Source: Homarus americanus
Lineage: Eukaryota > Arthropoda > Malacostraca > Decapoda > Nephropidae
Reading direction: 5' to 3'
Length of the DNA stretch: 64,000 nt
Assembly: GCF_018991925.1 (NCBI RefSeq)
Contig: NW_024725489.1
Coordinates: 7,348,785 to 7,412,784, forward strand
The notes beneath the pieces are model-generated. The model saw only the letters and a list, made by a program, of their open reading frames with translations, did not search any database and was not told the DNA's origin. Position 1 is the first letter of the stretch, and each line of letters begins with the position of its first letter. Position numbers and translations under genes: made by a program. Below, piece after piece: positions 12,301-23,035 of the stretch.

Positions 12301-15300
12301 TCCAGTTGTCGCCTTCCAGCCAGTCAGTTTCCCTGATTTCCCTGTGTTTAATGATGAAGTGGAGAAAGATCTGTCCTGGGATCAGAAATACCTGTATAGA
12401 ATTTGTAAAGGAGTTATCACAGGTGTTGTTGAAGATGACTTGGCTGCTATTGAGCCAGGTCCTCCCTGTGTGTCAAGGTGGAACACCTTATGGAGTAGAA
12501 TCCTCAGGCTGTATGTAGCAACATCAAAACCCAGCCATGAGTTGAAAAGAATTGTCATTACAATAATAAAGTTCAGTGCTCCAATGTGGTTTTACATCAA
12601 GATACACCCTTACGTAACACACGGCTCAAGGAACGTATTCCAGTCCCTGCTATATATGAAACACCTGAATAGTGAGGAGACGATAGTGAAGAAGGCTGTC
12701 CAGAGAAATGCATACTTCGCCCACACAGATCAACACTGGCAGATCTGAAGAGGAGGAGGAAGATTCTGATGCTGCTGTTGACGAGAATTTGTTAAACTAT
12801 ACTGATGAGGAGGGTAAAGATGGAGATGGGAATGAGGATGTGCCTCCTGTAGTCAACATGAGAAAGGTGGTGACTCCGAAACTAAAGTGGCAAGCAAAAA
12901 ACTATCATTCCATGATTAACTGGAGGAATGAACTCAAGACTGAGCCTCCTTACATTGCTTCTCTGTCAAATCTACAGGTTAATGACATTCTTGAGACACC
13001 ATTAGTGGTGCCCAAGTGGCCAAACAGCACTCAGGCGGTCGAGAGAGGCATAAAAGTGATGACTGAAGCTTGCACTGAAGTGACGGGATACGAATCGAGA
13101 GATGGATATATTAGGCAAAGATTATTGTCTAGGAAAATGATGCCAAGGTTCCGCACAAAAAAGAATTTCAATATGAACTTGTAATGATTTTCTATACGGT
13201 GTACCTGTAAAATAACATGTGAATTAAATCGATGTCACCCATGTAAAATTTATCATTATCCTGGAAAACATTAAATGACACCTAATTTTTGGTATACACT
13301 AAAAGTTGACAAAAAGTCGTTCGCGATGCGGCAGGGTAAGTATGCATGAAATGGCATGAAATTTTGCACAGGTGTTTGTTACAGCCATACAAACGATGCC
13401 TGAAAAGTGCAGCCTGCAACTCAAATAAAAGTGTTTTTTCCCTGCCCCCTAATGTCCATGCTCTTGTAGGCTTGCGTGCTGTGTGGATCACCGATAACTT
13501 GAGCTTACAGGTACCGGAGGCATTGGTGGTAAACAGGACGGTGATGCGCTCCTTCTGCAACTTCCGGCCCCGACACTTGCTGGCATTCTTCACAACGAAG
13601 GTCTTGGAAGGTAGCTTTTTCCAAAAAAGACCAGATTCATCCATGTTAAACACCTGGTCGTCGGTGTACTGTCCTTCCTCCATAATCTCACGTAAAAACG
13701 GAGGAAATTCCCTAGCCGCAACACGGTCAGCACTAGCTTCTTCACCACCATTGTTGATATTGGAGATCTTGTTCCTCTTCTTAAACCTCTGTAACCACCC
13801 AGAGGAAGCATTAAAGGGTTTGGGCTCTGTAATTCCCATCTCTCGTGACACTGCAGCATACAGTTCACGTGCGTACTCCTTAACTGAGCGCGTGTCCACC
13901 GCCATGTTCCGTCGCGCCTGATGCACCAAGTAGCTCACAAGTAATTTTTCGGTCTTGAGAAGCACCTGGTTGTGGAAATACTTGATCATAGAAGTACCTG
14001 TAGACTTTGTGATGTTCATGTGCTCCTTTATCTTGGCTGCATCCTTCTTAATTGTCCTGATCGTAGACTCGTTAACACCATGCTGGCGCGCGAGATCAAC
14101 CTGTCTTGTTCCTTTCTCCAACTCTTGTATGATCTTGTACATAATTTCGTAGCTTAAGGAACGTCGTGTCTTCTTTGGCTTAGGGCGGCTGGGTCCAGGT
14201 AAGGAAAGGTTTCTCTCTGGGGGCGGTGGTCCGGCGGAAGCCATTTTACAGAACAATGGAATCACGTATACATGGTGGCCTGGAGGGATGAAACTGCCGT
14301 GGCTAGGTCAAGCGTCGGCTTTCCTCCCTCCCTCCCGCGGGTGGACACGTCATATTACTTTAAACCAATCACAGCTAGCAGCCGTCACTGATAACCCAAC
14401 AAAGACATACACTGCGCAACCTCCTCGCGCCACTTACACAACATGGCGGATGGCGGGAGGTTTGGATCCAAAAATGGCGCGGCTCGCCAGCCGCTCTCCG
14501 CGTAAAGGGGTACACGCACCGCGGAAAGTGAGCATTCCGGTTTCGTCAGGGTACCGCGTAAACGTGGAAACGTGTAATGTGGGACCGCGTAAAGCGAGGG
14601 TTGACTGTAATATTTTTGGGTATTTACGTTTTATAAAGTACTAAATATTTTTGGTACTTTTACTTAAGTATGGTTTGCTAATGCCTTTACTCTAATAAAA
14701 TTGAAAAACAAAAATCGGTACTCGTTACATGCAAACTAATGATATATTTTTTAATAAATTAATTATTTATTAACCATAGTAAGAGTTGTGTGGGTGGAGC
14801 CGTGAAGGGTATGGTATTTGACCGTGCAGTCATGTACCTAAAGGTCTTGTAAGGTGACGTCAGGTGGCAGTAGCCATGATAGCGGACTTTCCCTTTGATC
14901 TTCTTGTGTCCATTAGCACCTTGACCACCCACCTCACCTAGCCTACCCTCTTATCCTCCGTCCCCCATCGAATCCCCTCTCTTCACCCCCACCTTTCCTT
15001 CAGGGGCTTGGTCTTCCTGTTGGATGTCACTTGCTCTTTGCATATACCTGTACCTAAAATGAATTTCAAAGAGGCTGGGATTCTAAAATGATTTACATAA
15101 TTCAGTCTTAGATATAAAGCCTGTATGTATACATATGTGTGAGACTGAGAGTATTTAAAATTTTGCTGAAATAACTAAGAACCACTGCCCCCTCTTCCCC
15201 AGCACTCGCCAGATGTTGTGGCGCGAAAAGTTCAGCCACTAATTAATTAGAATCGAAAAGTGACGTCACCACAGCCACACCCCAATTAAAGGGACAGTTC

Positions 15301-18300
15301 ATGGCGAGTCTTTGTCAGACTCAGTCACTGTGGAGGCAACAGTCTTCCAAACTCCTCAACTGAAGGAGCTTGATAACTACTTGGCATGCCCAGGGGATGG
15401 AATGGAGCTACTGAGGTCTTTCCCAACATTGTGACTTATTTCTCAAGCTTTCCACCCCACTACCTACATCTGCAGGTTGTGAGCTTCTGTTTAGTCATGC
15501 TGGACTTATTATTAATTAATTTATTACACCCCCGAGGGCAACAAGCCTAGTCCTAAGACAATGCAGTCAGACACTCTTACATTGGTACTCATGTCTTGCA
15601 GGACACACTGTGACTTGTGATTTAAGGACAATGGGAGGTAGCACCCACCAAAGTGTGGGTAGCGTACAAGAATTATATTTAAATTATTACGAATAAGTAG
15701 GTGGTGACATATAGCGGTTAGTGACTCTCCCTGTGGTAGAAGGTCCCTGACAGTGGGACAGTCAAGGTAATAGTGTTAAAGGTTCTAGCATTGGGACAGT
15801 TACAGAGTTTACAGGAAGAGAAGTGCACATCATCCCTCACCTCAGATACTTGCCAGATAGGTCTGTATCTTAACCTAATGCGAAAAGAGACAACATTATG
15901 AATGTGGACCATAAGTCCACATCGATGATACTTATGTGGATAAGGAAGAAAGTGATCATAGTGTTGGATGGATATATATTCAGCCCGTTCACTATCCCTG
16001 TGGTGGATTGTAGGGAGAAGAGTGGCTGAACAAATTCTCTTTCGTTAGGTCATGCTGGGCTTATATTTAGGCCTAAAAAATCCTGATTGGACAACCATAA
16101 TTTTGTTAATCAGTTATTGATTAATCTCAATAGAAAAATTTACAAATAAACGTGTAATACTGTCTTTTATTTTTATCTTTAATTAACTATTTTTTTTATA
16201 ATTTACTGTAGATTTATTTTATTATTTGAAACAATTAAAATTTTTTTTGATACTTTTTACTTTCAGTACTTGAGTACTTTATGAAAGAGGTACTGTTTTA
16301 CTACCATTTGAGTATATTGAACTTTGGATACTTTTATTTCTACTTGAGTAACATTTTGCCAATGTAACAATACTTTTACTCAAGTAACAAAGTCCGGTAA
16401 TTTTTACAACTGGCATTATGTGAATATTTAAGTTTAATTATTACATTTGTTTATAAAAAAGTCATTTATATAATTATTACGTTTATTTCTCGCAGGTGTG
16501 GCAGGTGGCATGGGCGCACCCTATGTATGGCAACATTTTAGCGTCGTGCAGTTATGACCGTAAAGTTATAATCTGGCAAGAAGATGGTCACAAATGGAAG
16601 AAAATTCACGAATATGCCAACCACGACTCTTCCGGTAAATTAACATGTTTTTATTTCTTTTCCTATGATATATATTTTTAAATGCACTGATGATTAACTT
16701 AGGTGACAATGTAGACGGGGGGATTCTATGAAATGATGATTAACGATGGATATTTTGGGACCTTTGAGGAAACAGAACATACTAGATCTAACAAATAGAG
16801 TCCTCGGTAATTGTCTTATCATTAGCTTATGATGATTACAGACAGACAACTCGATCCCTATATCCCTCCTGTGTGGACTGGGGGGAGGAGGGGATTGTGT
16901 TATGTATTTCCTGACTTAAGATATTCCCATTCAGAAAATTTGCATGCCCTTCCTGTGTGTGATGTTGGGCTGGTTCTGTACTGTAGTGAGTGACATCTCG
17001 CACGTGGACAAGAGCCTTGAGAATAGGTTTATCTATTTATTGTTCATCAGTTCACCTCTTGTCAGTTTGCTAGTCATTGGGGTGATTGGCGTCTTGTCAC
17101 TGTAAGTTTAGACGTCTTATTCTCCCACATAAGTACTGTACTTCTCTTAACTTCACTTATTATACATTTCTTTTAATCTTTCACATTACAATACATTACA
17201 TTATTTCCCCATCTTATGAAGCAATATCTACTTCTTTTTGTTTAATACATTTAAAGTTCTCTTTTATTTTAGTTTTTTTTACATGCTGTACACACTTTAA
17301 AGGCTTCCTCTAGTTTCTCAGGTGAAGGATGAGGTCTTATTATGCTATAAATTTTCCCTCTCTGAAATCACTATGCTGAGGCACTGGAACATGTAGCTTA
17401 ATGCTCAGGTTTCTTCAGTAGTTTTAATCCCTTGTGTATGGGGGTCGTCTCTGAGCTGAATATAATTGTGTGGGATTAGCTGAATGAAATATTAAACGTG
17501 GCATCCCGTAGTGAAGGGGTCAACCAGGTTCATTCAGGGACTTAAGGGCTTTGTGGTCCCAGACCCCCCCCACCCCCTCCCCCCCAGGTGCTAACTGTCC
17601 TCTATGCCTTCCTACCCCATTTACACTCCCAACATGTCTGAATATCATTATTACATAGTTTGATTTTTAATATGAATGTTGGGTAAATGCCTGTGAGAGA
17701 ATACTGTAATGTTTTTCTTTTTACCTACTTGGCTGCCATCTTGTTACAGTGAACCTCTTGATATAGTCTGCACATTCATCCACCGTAAAGCACTTATCAC
17801 AATATTAGTTTTATCTTCCCAAACATGTTAATTTTATGCTTACAGTGAACAGTGTGTGCTGGGCCCCTCATGAACATGGGCTCATTCTGGCCTGTGCTTC
17901 AGCGGATGGCTCTGTGTCTATCATGACCTCCACAGCTCACACTTGGGAGTCTAAAAAAATCACCAATGCTCACTCTGTAAGTTACTTGAAGCTGTGATAA
18001 TTTTGTACAGTACTATGATAAGGGACACCTGAGAATATATTCTTAATACTGTATATGAGTATATATACTGTACTGTATATATTTTAACATTATTAAACTA
18101 GAAGCTTACCTTGATGTTTCACTGAATACAACAAGGAGTAGTGTCTTGTAAGATATTTTAACACGTTGAGTGCTTGTCTTCTCACTGAGAACAAATCCTC
18201 TACATCATGAGTTTTTCTGTGTTTCATCCAGACACTGTTGTCCTCAGTAGATTTAGGGTAGAGTACAGTATTTTAACCCATGATGAGCAGAATATACTGA

Positions 18301-21300
18301 AGTGTGTTGGCCAAGATAAACATAAGCTTTGTTTTGTAGGTGTATTCTGTCCTTCTTTTCACTTAACAGTTTTTAACAAGTTTTTGTATTAAATATCCTG
18401 AGTTTATAACTTTGTTTCAGTTACATATGTTGATGTTATTGAAAGATTCCAATTCTTTGGTTATATGCTAATGTTATATATTAATCTGTAGTCACTTTGT
18501 GTGTTAATTATCAGGAGATGAAGGAAATTACCCAAATTGCTTTTGATAATTTGTATCCTTCCTGTGCTTTTTACCCTGTGAAGTAATTTTTAACTTGTGG
18601 TAATGTTAAAACTACATTTACTAAGGAGCAAATACCTCCTCAGTCTCCTGCAAGAGACAACTCGAGTAAAGAATGTTTCAGAAGTAGTCACTATCAATGG
18701 GTACACCATAGTGACTGTATTATCAACACTCACAGCCATATTCATACATTGATTAATTATGTTTTTGTTCCACACTTGTACAGCATAATTAATAATGTAT
18801 TTTTCTAGATTGGCTGTAATGCAGTGAGTTGGGCACCTGCTGTAGCATCTGGGTCAGCTGATGGCTCCAACAGATCAGGAAGTGCTGTACAGCGCATCGT
18901 CACCGGTGGATGTGACACCTACGTTAAGATATGGAGGTTTGACAGTACCAACGGAGAATGGACAGAGGAGAGCAAGCTAGAAGGACACTCAGACTGGGTG
19001 CGTGATGTTGCCTGGGCCCCCTCCATCGGTCTACCTCGCTCCATCATCGCCTCTTGCTCTCAGGTTAGGTGCTTGCTGGGTTGATCCGGGGTTATCATAC
19101 CTCACTTAGCTGTATTATGATGTGTTGGATATTTGGATCACAAGAAAATGTAACCATATATTGCTATACAGTGACCCCTCGGTTAACGAACTCCGTCCGT
19201 TCCAGAAGGTCGTTCGTTAACCGAAACCATTGTTTCAATGGGTTTTTGGGTAATTGGTTCCAGCTCACCGAAAATTTCCTAAATTCAACAAAAATGGTAG
19301 AAAAGTTCACTTACTTTGAGGTGTGTATGTAGAAGGCTCCTGGATGATGATGATGATGATGGGAATTAGAATGGGGGTGGAGGAGAAGGAAGAAGAAAAG
19401 GCATTGGGGTGGAAGAGAAGTCACCCCATGGCACCATTTCATCCATAAAATTTTAGTTCTCTTGGTGTATTTCAAGATCATTTTCTTTAAATCAACACTG
19501 CACTGCATTATATATTGTCAATATGTAAAATATATTTCAAAATGACCAATAATTTGCTTGGAAACAGAAAAAAAGCGTTTAGTTGAAGAGAGTCTCAAGC
19601 AAGATGTTACCTCCACTGAAAACAGAGAGAGACTAACGCCTGTCTGGTGTGTTAACAGGCTGGATGGCACGCCAGAAACTAGTTTCTTTACCTTCAATTA
19701 TGTTCAATAATTGTTAAAATGACTAAAAAAGTTAATATTAAACTTTTAAAATTATTGAATAGTATAAACTTCTTGATATTTACTAAAATAGTAAGGAATT
19801 TAAGCCCTAGAACCGATTAATGTATTGGCGGACTGATACTAAAGCTGGTTGCCCGGTCAGTGCAAGCGAAAATATGTTGAGGTCGGTTCGTAAGAAATTC
19901 GTTAACCGAATTTTTGTTCGTTAACCGAATTGAAGATCCTTATGGAAGGCAGTTCGTTAACCGAAATTTCGTTAACCGAGGCGTTCGTTAAACGAGGGGT
20001 CACTGTATATACGAAGTGTAATTTTTGGTAGAGAAATATTCTTGAGTTTTATTAGAGGATTGTCTGTTCATGTGTCATATTGTATAATGGCTTTTTTTGG
20101 CCCTGGAAGAAATGTCGAATGATAAGGAGACTTAGTAAGACCTTCCTGAAAACAAAACTTTATTCTCTAGTCAGACAGGTCAAGGACACTCACCAAAGTT
20201 TTCCCTCTGAAGCAGTATATAAATTTTAAACCTTTCAAGAAGAATAATTTGAACCTCTGTCTGAAGAGCAAGAGACATACATTAAGAATGAATGAATGAC
20301 AAATGTGTGTCCAGTAGACAATGTAAAGAGTAACACTAAAAAATAAAAATAAGATTAAAACTATCAAAGTAAATTACTGTAGATACACTAGGTACATCTA
20401 GCTACCTGCACCAATAGCTTGACTTGATCACAAACACATCTCACTTAGTGGTTGAAAAGTTGTGAAATGTGGTGTTGGGTGTGGTCAGGGAGATCAAGAG
20501 TTGTTCCTCTTACATTTCTAAGTTCAATATGATCTTCAGATAATTTGGTCTCTTTTAGATTTTATTCTACTTGTACTTAAAATTCTATTGAATAAAACTT
20601 TTCTGCACGACTTATTTAGCTGATTGTTCTAAACTGGGTACACTCTAAGGCTCCTGGCTGTTTAGGTAATAACACAAATACCATGTTCTTTTAAGTCACT
20701 GGGAAGGTCTGGTTTGTAGTTTGTACATAGTTACATGTTAAGGTCAAAAGTTAAGTCCCACCCCTGCCTATGTGTGTTGGAAATTCTGTTGGAAGCTGAG
20801 CAACCCCACAGGCCCATCCCATTGTAGACTTAGCCAAATGAATTTTGCAATTTTTGTATTGTATCATTATGGATGACTTTTAATTCACCATAGGTAGTGT
20901 GCACCAGCTGTACTTTAAATACATTTACTTAGCACCAGCTAAGACAAAATTAAGGTGTTAGGAGTAGTGGAAATTTTTCTACAAGTTTAGCTTTAAGTGT
21001 TCCCATTGTTGTGGATTTCCCAGTGAGAATGCAGCCCTGTGTTGTCCAGGATTTAACAAAAGTTTAATGTGCTTTTATTTTATTGCAGGATCGCCGCGTT
21101 ATCATCTGGATGAATGATGGAGTGACGGGAGTTTGGCAGCCAAGAGAACTGAACACTTTTGATGATGTCATCTGGCATGTTAGCTGGTCTGTTACTGGCA
21201 ATATATTAGCTGTATCTGGTGGAGACAATAAGGTTAGTGAACTGTCAGTCTGAAAGGGTTTACTTTATAATTTGGCTGAGGTGTTTTAGATTTCTGGGAG

Positions 21301-21862
21301 AGGTTGTCAGTAGAGCAGTGAATGATGGAATGAATCACAACTGTAGGGGGAGAAGTACAGTACAGTAGCTGGTGTCTTGAGAGAGAGAGAACCATGTTAA
21401 AGGAGGTATTTGGGGTCTTGGGAAGGTTAATATAATAGCAACAGTATGATGGAATGAATGGTGGCATGTGAAGTGAGGGCCTGTGTGTGGTTGTGGTGTG
21501 GGTTACTCAGTATTATTAGTAGGAAAAGGTGGGAGGTGCAGAAATTACAGCAATGTATTTGATACAGTGGGGGGCCATATTTCAAAGAGTGAATCAGTTA
21601 CTTGTGGACACTCCCAATGGGATTATCTACTCTTACACTGGTGTTTATTTATTTATTGTTTTCATGATATAATTCCTACATACAGTACTGTAGTTTTATT
21701 TATACTGCAGAGAAAAATTATAGCAATTGTTCTAAGTTTTCTCTCTTTTTCTCCTTTGAAAAAAAAAAGGTCAGCCTTTGGAAGGAGAGCTTGGAGGGCC
21801 AGTGGGTGTGTCTGAGTGACTCTGCCAAAGGACAACCAGCGTCTGAACAACGTACACTTTAG
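333..21862 (+). CDS. SEC13: SEC13, WD40 protein of COPII coat and nuclear pore (seven coding exons, 312 aa)
   Basis: This entry is the genomic span. The coding exons are 333-335, 4364-4537, 16496-16634, 17846-17976, 18809-19063, 21089-21232 and 21770-21862. Joined, they read 312 codons and a TAG stop, with all borders GT/AG and phases 0,0,1,0,0,0. Human SEC13 is about 322 aa. The product is the six-bladed beta-propeller that pairs with SEC31 in the outer COPII coat at ER exit sites, and with NUP96 in the nuclear pore Y complex. Family hallmarks are visible: [20 protein letters not shown] near the N-terminus, [20 protein letters not shown] at 61-80, [17 protein letters not shown] in exon 5, and GDNKVSLWKE across the exon 6/7 junction. 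Introns 1 and 2 (4.0 and 12.0 kb) are swollen by transposons. Identification is firm; transcript ends are not visible. Confidence 0.95.
1451..1515. repeat. Two-copy C-rich direct repeat
   Basis: A 32-33 bp unit beginning ttaacccc, with a long C run and ending ctgcaacctgac, is present twice back to back. It is followed by taaccaacc and cctaacctaac words. It lies in SEC13 intron 1. Confidence 0.85.
1969..2092 (+). repeat. SINE-like dispersed repeat, copy 1
   Basis: The stretch reads gcccctcaggccccaatg, then tgggtcagtgacc, then cccgggtgggctaatcccc and an A-rich tail. The same text occurs reverse-complemented at 22671-22760 and 54713-54775. A common block with a 3' A-rich end suggests a SINE or LINE 3' end. 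Class is inference; I do not recognise the family. Confidence 0.7.
2167..2925. repeat. Two-unit tandem duplication of about 379 bp
   Basis: The segment starting aatatatatgagcagtaaat at 2167 recurs at 2546 as aatatatatgaacaataaat. Both run through the shared text gttgctttcatattcttatg and end near an aacattaattcaataaaa block. A third partial start (acatttaacccttcaatatg) lies at 3119. This fills most of the 1860-3283 element. Confidence 0.85.
4068..4218. repeat. Tandem duplication of about 75 bp
   Basis: Two diverged units each run from ttttatgttaag through a ttaggtt-rich segment to cctctataaaac. They lie immediately upstream of SEC13 exon 2, within intron 1. Confidence 0.7.
4364..4537 (+). CDS. 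SEC13: SEC13 coding exon 2 (residues 2-59)
   Basis: The acceptor is tttttcag and the donor is gtgagt. The 58 codons run from [13 protein letters not shown] to ADLREHEGP and match blade 1 of the propeller. This blade is completed by the C-terminal strand or by the insertion strand from SEC31/NUP96 in characterised structures. Confidence 0.95.
6929..8166. mobile_element. 1,238-bp TA-flanked non-autonomous element inside the LINE
   Basis: Both ends show CCGTATATACTCGT as an inverted repeat, flanked by TA at 6927-6928 and 8167-8168. The undisturbed LINE copy at 58150-58160 reads gagttacttaatgc across the same point, proving insertion with TA duplication. The interior is AT-rich without coding sequence and holds about three diverged tandem units. 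TA duplication places it in the Tc1/mariner-pogo group; the family is not recognised. Confidence 0.88.
7425..7960. repeat. Three diverged tandem units of about 190 bp
   Basis: Units start near 7431, 7627 and 7818 with variants of cgttttcagttaaaaaac. They share text such as tattttgctgaaa, tacagtg and gataaaat-type words. They make up the core of the 6929-8166 element, paralleling the internal duplication in the 1860-3283 element. Confidence 0.7.
8573..9423 (+). mobile_element. Pogo-like MITE, family 1, copy A
   Basis: The ends are CAGTGATCCCTCGGTTAACG and its counterpart CAGTGGTCCCTCGGTTAACG reading inward from the right. TA flanks lie at 8571-8572 and 9424-9425. Subterminal repeats of the ggttaacga word occur at both ends. 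It is 851 bp with no transposase. Copies B, C and D of the same family lie at 19169, 42920 and 55434. A short shared open frame (from 9067) is not conserved enough in copies A and D to suggest a protein. Confidence 0.92.
9426..10095. other. Unassigned intron sequence
   Basis: This is part of SEC13 intron 2 between two transposons. I see no coding potential or recognisable repeat apart from scattered tacagtactgta words. Confidence 0.5.
11543..13451 (+). mobile_element. hAT-like DNA element nested in the Tigger transposase
   Basis: Copies of ATGTCCAT at 11535-11542 and 13452-13459 are the 8-bp target duplication. It fits the Ac-group hAT target pattern nTnnnnAn. The tips TAGGGGGCAG match inward on both sides and fit the hAT tip rule YARNG. 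A second matching block (tgcactcttcaggcat and its counterpart) extends the inverted repeats imperfectly to about 60 bp. Tigger copy 2 is uninterrupted here and supplies the empty site. It encodes a broken transposase-like protein on the plus strand. Confidence 0.9.
11868..13184 (+). pseudogene. Divergent hAT-like transposase relic
   Basis: An open stretch begins at a plausible splice acceptor (ctgtaatgtag, 11857-11867), reads about 290 codons, then shifts frame near 12740 and continues to TAA at 13182-13184. Visible landmarks are [11 protein letters not shown] (candidate acidic residue), [13 protein letters not shown] resembling the hAT C-x-x-H-x-L-N-L block, [27 protein letters not shown], and a C-terminal [20 protein letters not shown]. 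The last recalls the hAT dimerisation domain. An acidic run ([10 protein letters not shown]) follows the frameshift. The N-terminal region and a central segment seem missing. I recall this protein type as an uncharacterised family in invertebrate genomes; the hAT assignment rests mainly on the termini and target duplication. Confidence 0.72.
14610..15480. other. Unassigned intron sequence
   Basis: AT-rich start with several ttacttaag/tacttttac words, then C-rich segments. No gene or clear repeat was seen. The tacttttactt words resemble those at 16255-16400 and might be remnants of one older element split by the Tigger and LINE insertions; this is weak. Confidence 0.4.
15500..16035 (-). mobile_element. 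Non-LTR retrotransposon 3' fragment
   Basis: On the minus strand the text reads about 100 codons including [31 protein letters not shown] and [16 protein letters not shown]. It then runs into a shifted [16 protein letters not shown] continuation. This cysteine/histidine pattern after the reverse transcriptase is typical of the C-terminal tail of several LINE clades. No RT core remains. It is a different family from the LINE at 4956-8570. Confidence 0.65.
16255..16495. other. Possible terminus of an old DNA element
   Basis: Repeated words (acttgagtac, tacttttatttc, tacttgagtaac, tacttttactcaagtaacaa) end at 16395 just before SEC13 exon 3. They resemble subterminal repeats of hAT elements in other animals. 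No partner terminus or target duplication could be found. Confidence 0.3.
16496..16634 (+). CDS. SEC13: SEC13 coding exon 3
   Basis: The acceptor is ttctcgcag and the donor is gtaaat. The 139 nt read [20 protein letters not shown] onward to NHDSS, ending in phase 1. It follows a 12-kb intron filled by transposons. Confidence 0.95.
16635..17845. other. SEC13 intron 3, no recognised content
   Basis: No coding or transposon signal was seen. A C-rich run of the cccccccacccc type lies near 17565-17587. Confidence 0.5.
17846..17976 (+). CDS. SEC13: SEC13 coding exon 4
   Basis: The acceptor is tgcttacag and the donor is gtaagt. The 131 nt complete the split Val codon and read [20 protein letters not shown] to the KKITNAHS end. 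Exons 3 and 4 together give 90 codons (residues 60-149). Confidence 0.95.
17977..18808. other. SEC13 intron 4, no recognised content
   Basis: AT-rich intron with the common tactgtatat words. Short open frames here show no family resemblance. Confidence 0.5.
18809..19063 (+). CDS. SEC13: SEC13 coding exon 5 (residues 150-234)
   Basis: The acceptor is tttttctag and the donor is gttagg. The 85 codons begin [19 protein letters not shown] and end [10 protein letters not shown]. The [17 protein letters not shown] block is nearly invariant in SEC13 proteins. A serine/glycine-rich loop with [12 protein letters not shown] lies where human SEC13 has its variable blade insert. Confidence 0.96.
19169..20005 (-). 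mobile_element. Pogo-like MITE, family 1, copy B
   Basis: 837 bp with TA flanks (19167-19168, 20006-20007) and CAGTGACCCCTCGGTTAACG at the left tip, matched inward from the right end. It is the reverse complement of copy C (42920-43751) with very few differences. An incidental 65-codon frame is identical in translation in both copies. It lies in SEC13 intron 5. Confidence 0.93.
20008..21088. other. Remainder of SEC13 intron 5
   Basis: No gene, transposon terminus or tandem repeat was recognised between copy B of the MITE and SEC13 exon 6. Confidence 0.5.
21089..21232 (+). CDS. SEC13: SEC13 coding exon 6 (residues 235-282)
   Basis: The acceptor is ttattgcag and the donor is gttagt. The 48 codons begin [18 protein letters not shown] and end LAVSGGDNK. 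Confidence 0.95.
21770..21862 (+). CDS. SEC13: SEC13 terminal coding exon 7
   Basis: The acceptor is a run of A followed by ag, preceded by a good pyrimidine tract (ttctctctttttctcc). The exon reads [20 protein letters not shown], then a short divergent tail and TAG at 21860-21862. No canonical AATAAA was found within the following 700 bases. An ATTAAA at 22572 is a weak candidate poly(A) signal. Confidence 0.93.
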   Translation, partial: VSLWKESLEGQWVCLSDSAKGQPASEQRTL

Positions 21863-22670
21863 TGATCACTAATAATGGTAGTCCCTTGAGTATAGGTCTT
21901 GCAAACCCACAGATGAGTGGTCCTTTAATCTGTTTAGTAACACATAGCTTTTATTTGGAAAAAAAAATTCATAAGGTACAGTAATGATAGATTGCTTACA
22001 TGTAGATTTGTGAATGGTATTTACAGTAAAGGTGAGCAGTCTGCCAAAACATTATTTTCTTGGCACGTTGAACAGTGCTATTGATTTATAAACAAGGTGC
22101 CATTCATAGTAGCAATTGTCAGGTTCAGAGTTTAGGAATTTGCTGTACATGTAGGAATAGTTCAGAATTTGACTTAAGTACAACTTTATACTGGAATCTT
22201 ATTTGTATTTTTGAGAATTATTGCAGAATCAACATTGAACAAGTTTGAATAATAATATAAACCGAAGGTCCTCATTATTTTAAACATTTAATGGTTACCG
22301 TTGTATTTTCTGCTCTATATAGATGTACTGTACCCTGTGTCTGTACTGAAGTGATTATTGTCTTTATATTCAAGATAAGGAATAATTTTGGTATAAGAAG
22401 ACCTTTATCTACACCTTCCATAATAACTGTATGTATACAATGGGTTTATGTACATTCACTCACTTGAATTTAAAGAAACTGGGTGGTATGTGCACTGTAG
22501 TTTTATAGTGCTTCACTTTATTATTTAAAAAGTTGAACAACATAAACTATACCACACAATGTGGTAAAGCAATTAAACATTTGGGCACCCAAGTCGAGAA
22601 GAAACGGTCTGGATTCCACAGACAAGAACGATCAGCTCTTACTCAGTTACATAAGTTAAGTTTAGTAGTG

Positions 22671-23035
22671 TTACTTTTTTTTTTTTTACGGGGATTAGCC
22701 CACCCGGGCACAGGTCACTGACCCACATCGGGGCCTGGGGGGCAAAAATTTAATAATAAGAACCATAAAGATATCCAAAAAAAATGATCAAGTGTGAAAA
22801 ACAAAATGTACAGTATGTTGTGTTGTCAATGGCAAGAGAAACAATTGAGACCCTGCAATTGTGTGAAAATGAGGCAGAAAGTCAGATCAGCAACCTGGGA
22901 CTTTGTCACAATTTTCGTGATGCCATATGGCAGCAGGGTCTACCATTAGACAATACATTATGCTTCCAATATCTTACCAGGCATTAGTACCTCCCTGTTT
23001 GGTAGCTGCCTACTACCTGGTGGTGGTGTAGTGAG
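22671..23035 (-). repeat. Dispersed repeat with SINE-like 3' end, copy 2 (uninterrupted)
   Basis: A T run at 22676-22687 precedes the block ggggattagcccacccggg, cacaggtcactgacccacat. It continues through gagaaacaattgagaccctg to ctacctggtgg near 23030. The 54713-56450 locus has the same order of segments but is broken by two MITEs. The T run and orientation suggest a retroposed sequence on the minus strand with a poly(A) tail at low coordinates. Differences between the copies change amino acids freely in the frame at 22784-22987, so it is not a conserved exon. Confidence 0.75.

Larger units (their letters stand above)
10442..14244 (-). pseudogene. Tigger transposase, split by a hAT insertion
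   Basis: The N-terminal part runs from ATG at 14242-14244 ([12 protein letters not shown]) down to 13460. It carries a Psq-type helix-turn-helix ([20 protein letters not shown]), the CENP-B-like second DNA-binding region and the first catalytic motif [12 protein letters not shown]. The C-terminal part runs from 11542 to 10442 with [18 protein letters not shown] and an acidic tail ending DSPEGQ. Between them lies the element 11543-13451. Relative to copy 2, a 7-nt deletion just before the insertion point also shifts the frame. The family is related to Tigger-derived and Jerky-like proteins. The gene is non-functional as it stands. Confidence 0.93.
10098..14607 (-). mobile_element. Tigger (pogo) DNA transposon, copy 1, interrupted
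   Basis: The terminal repeats read CAGTGAACCCTCACTTTACA at the left and CAGTCAACCCTCGCTTTACG inward from the right. TA flanks lie at 10096-10097 and 14608-14609. Removing the nested hAT element (11543-13451 plus one 8-bp duplication) leaves about 2.6 kb, the same size as copy 2. The transposase is on the minus strand. The element is antisense to SEC13 in intron 2. Confidence 0.95.

Noticed and set aside
22784..22987. 67-codon frame ([18 protein letters not shown]) with a related text at 56240
   Set aside because: The two loci differ freely at amino-acid-changing sites and are parts of a dispersed repeat, so it was not taken as an exon.
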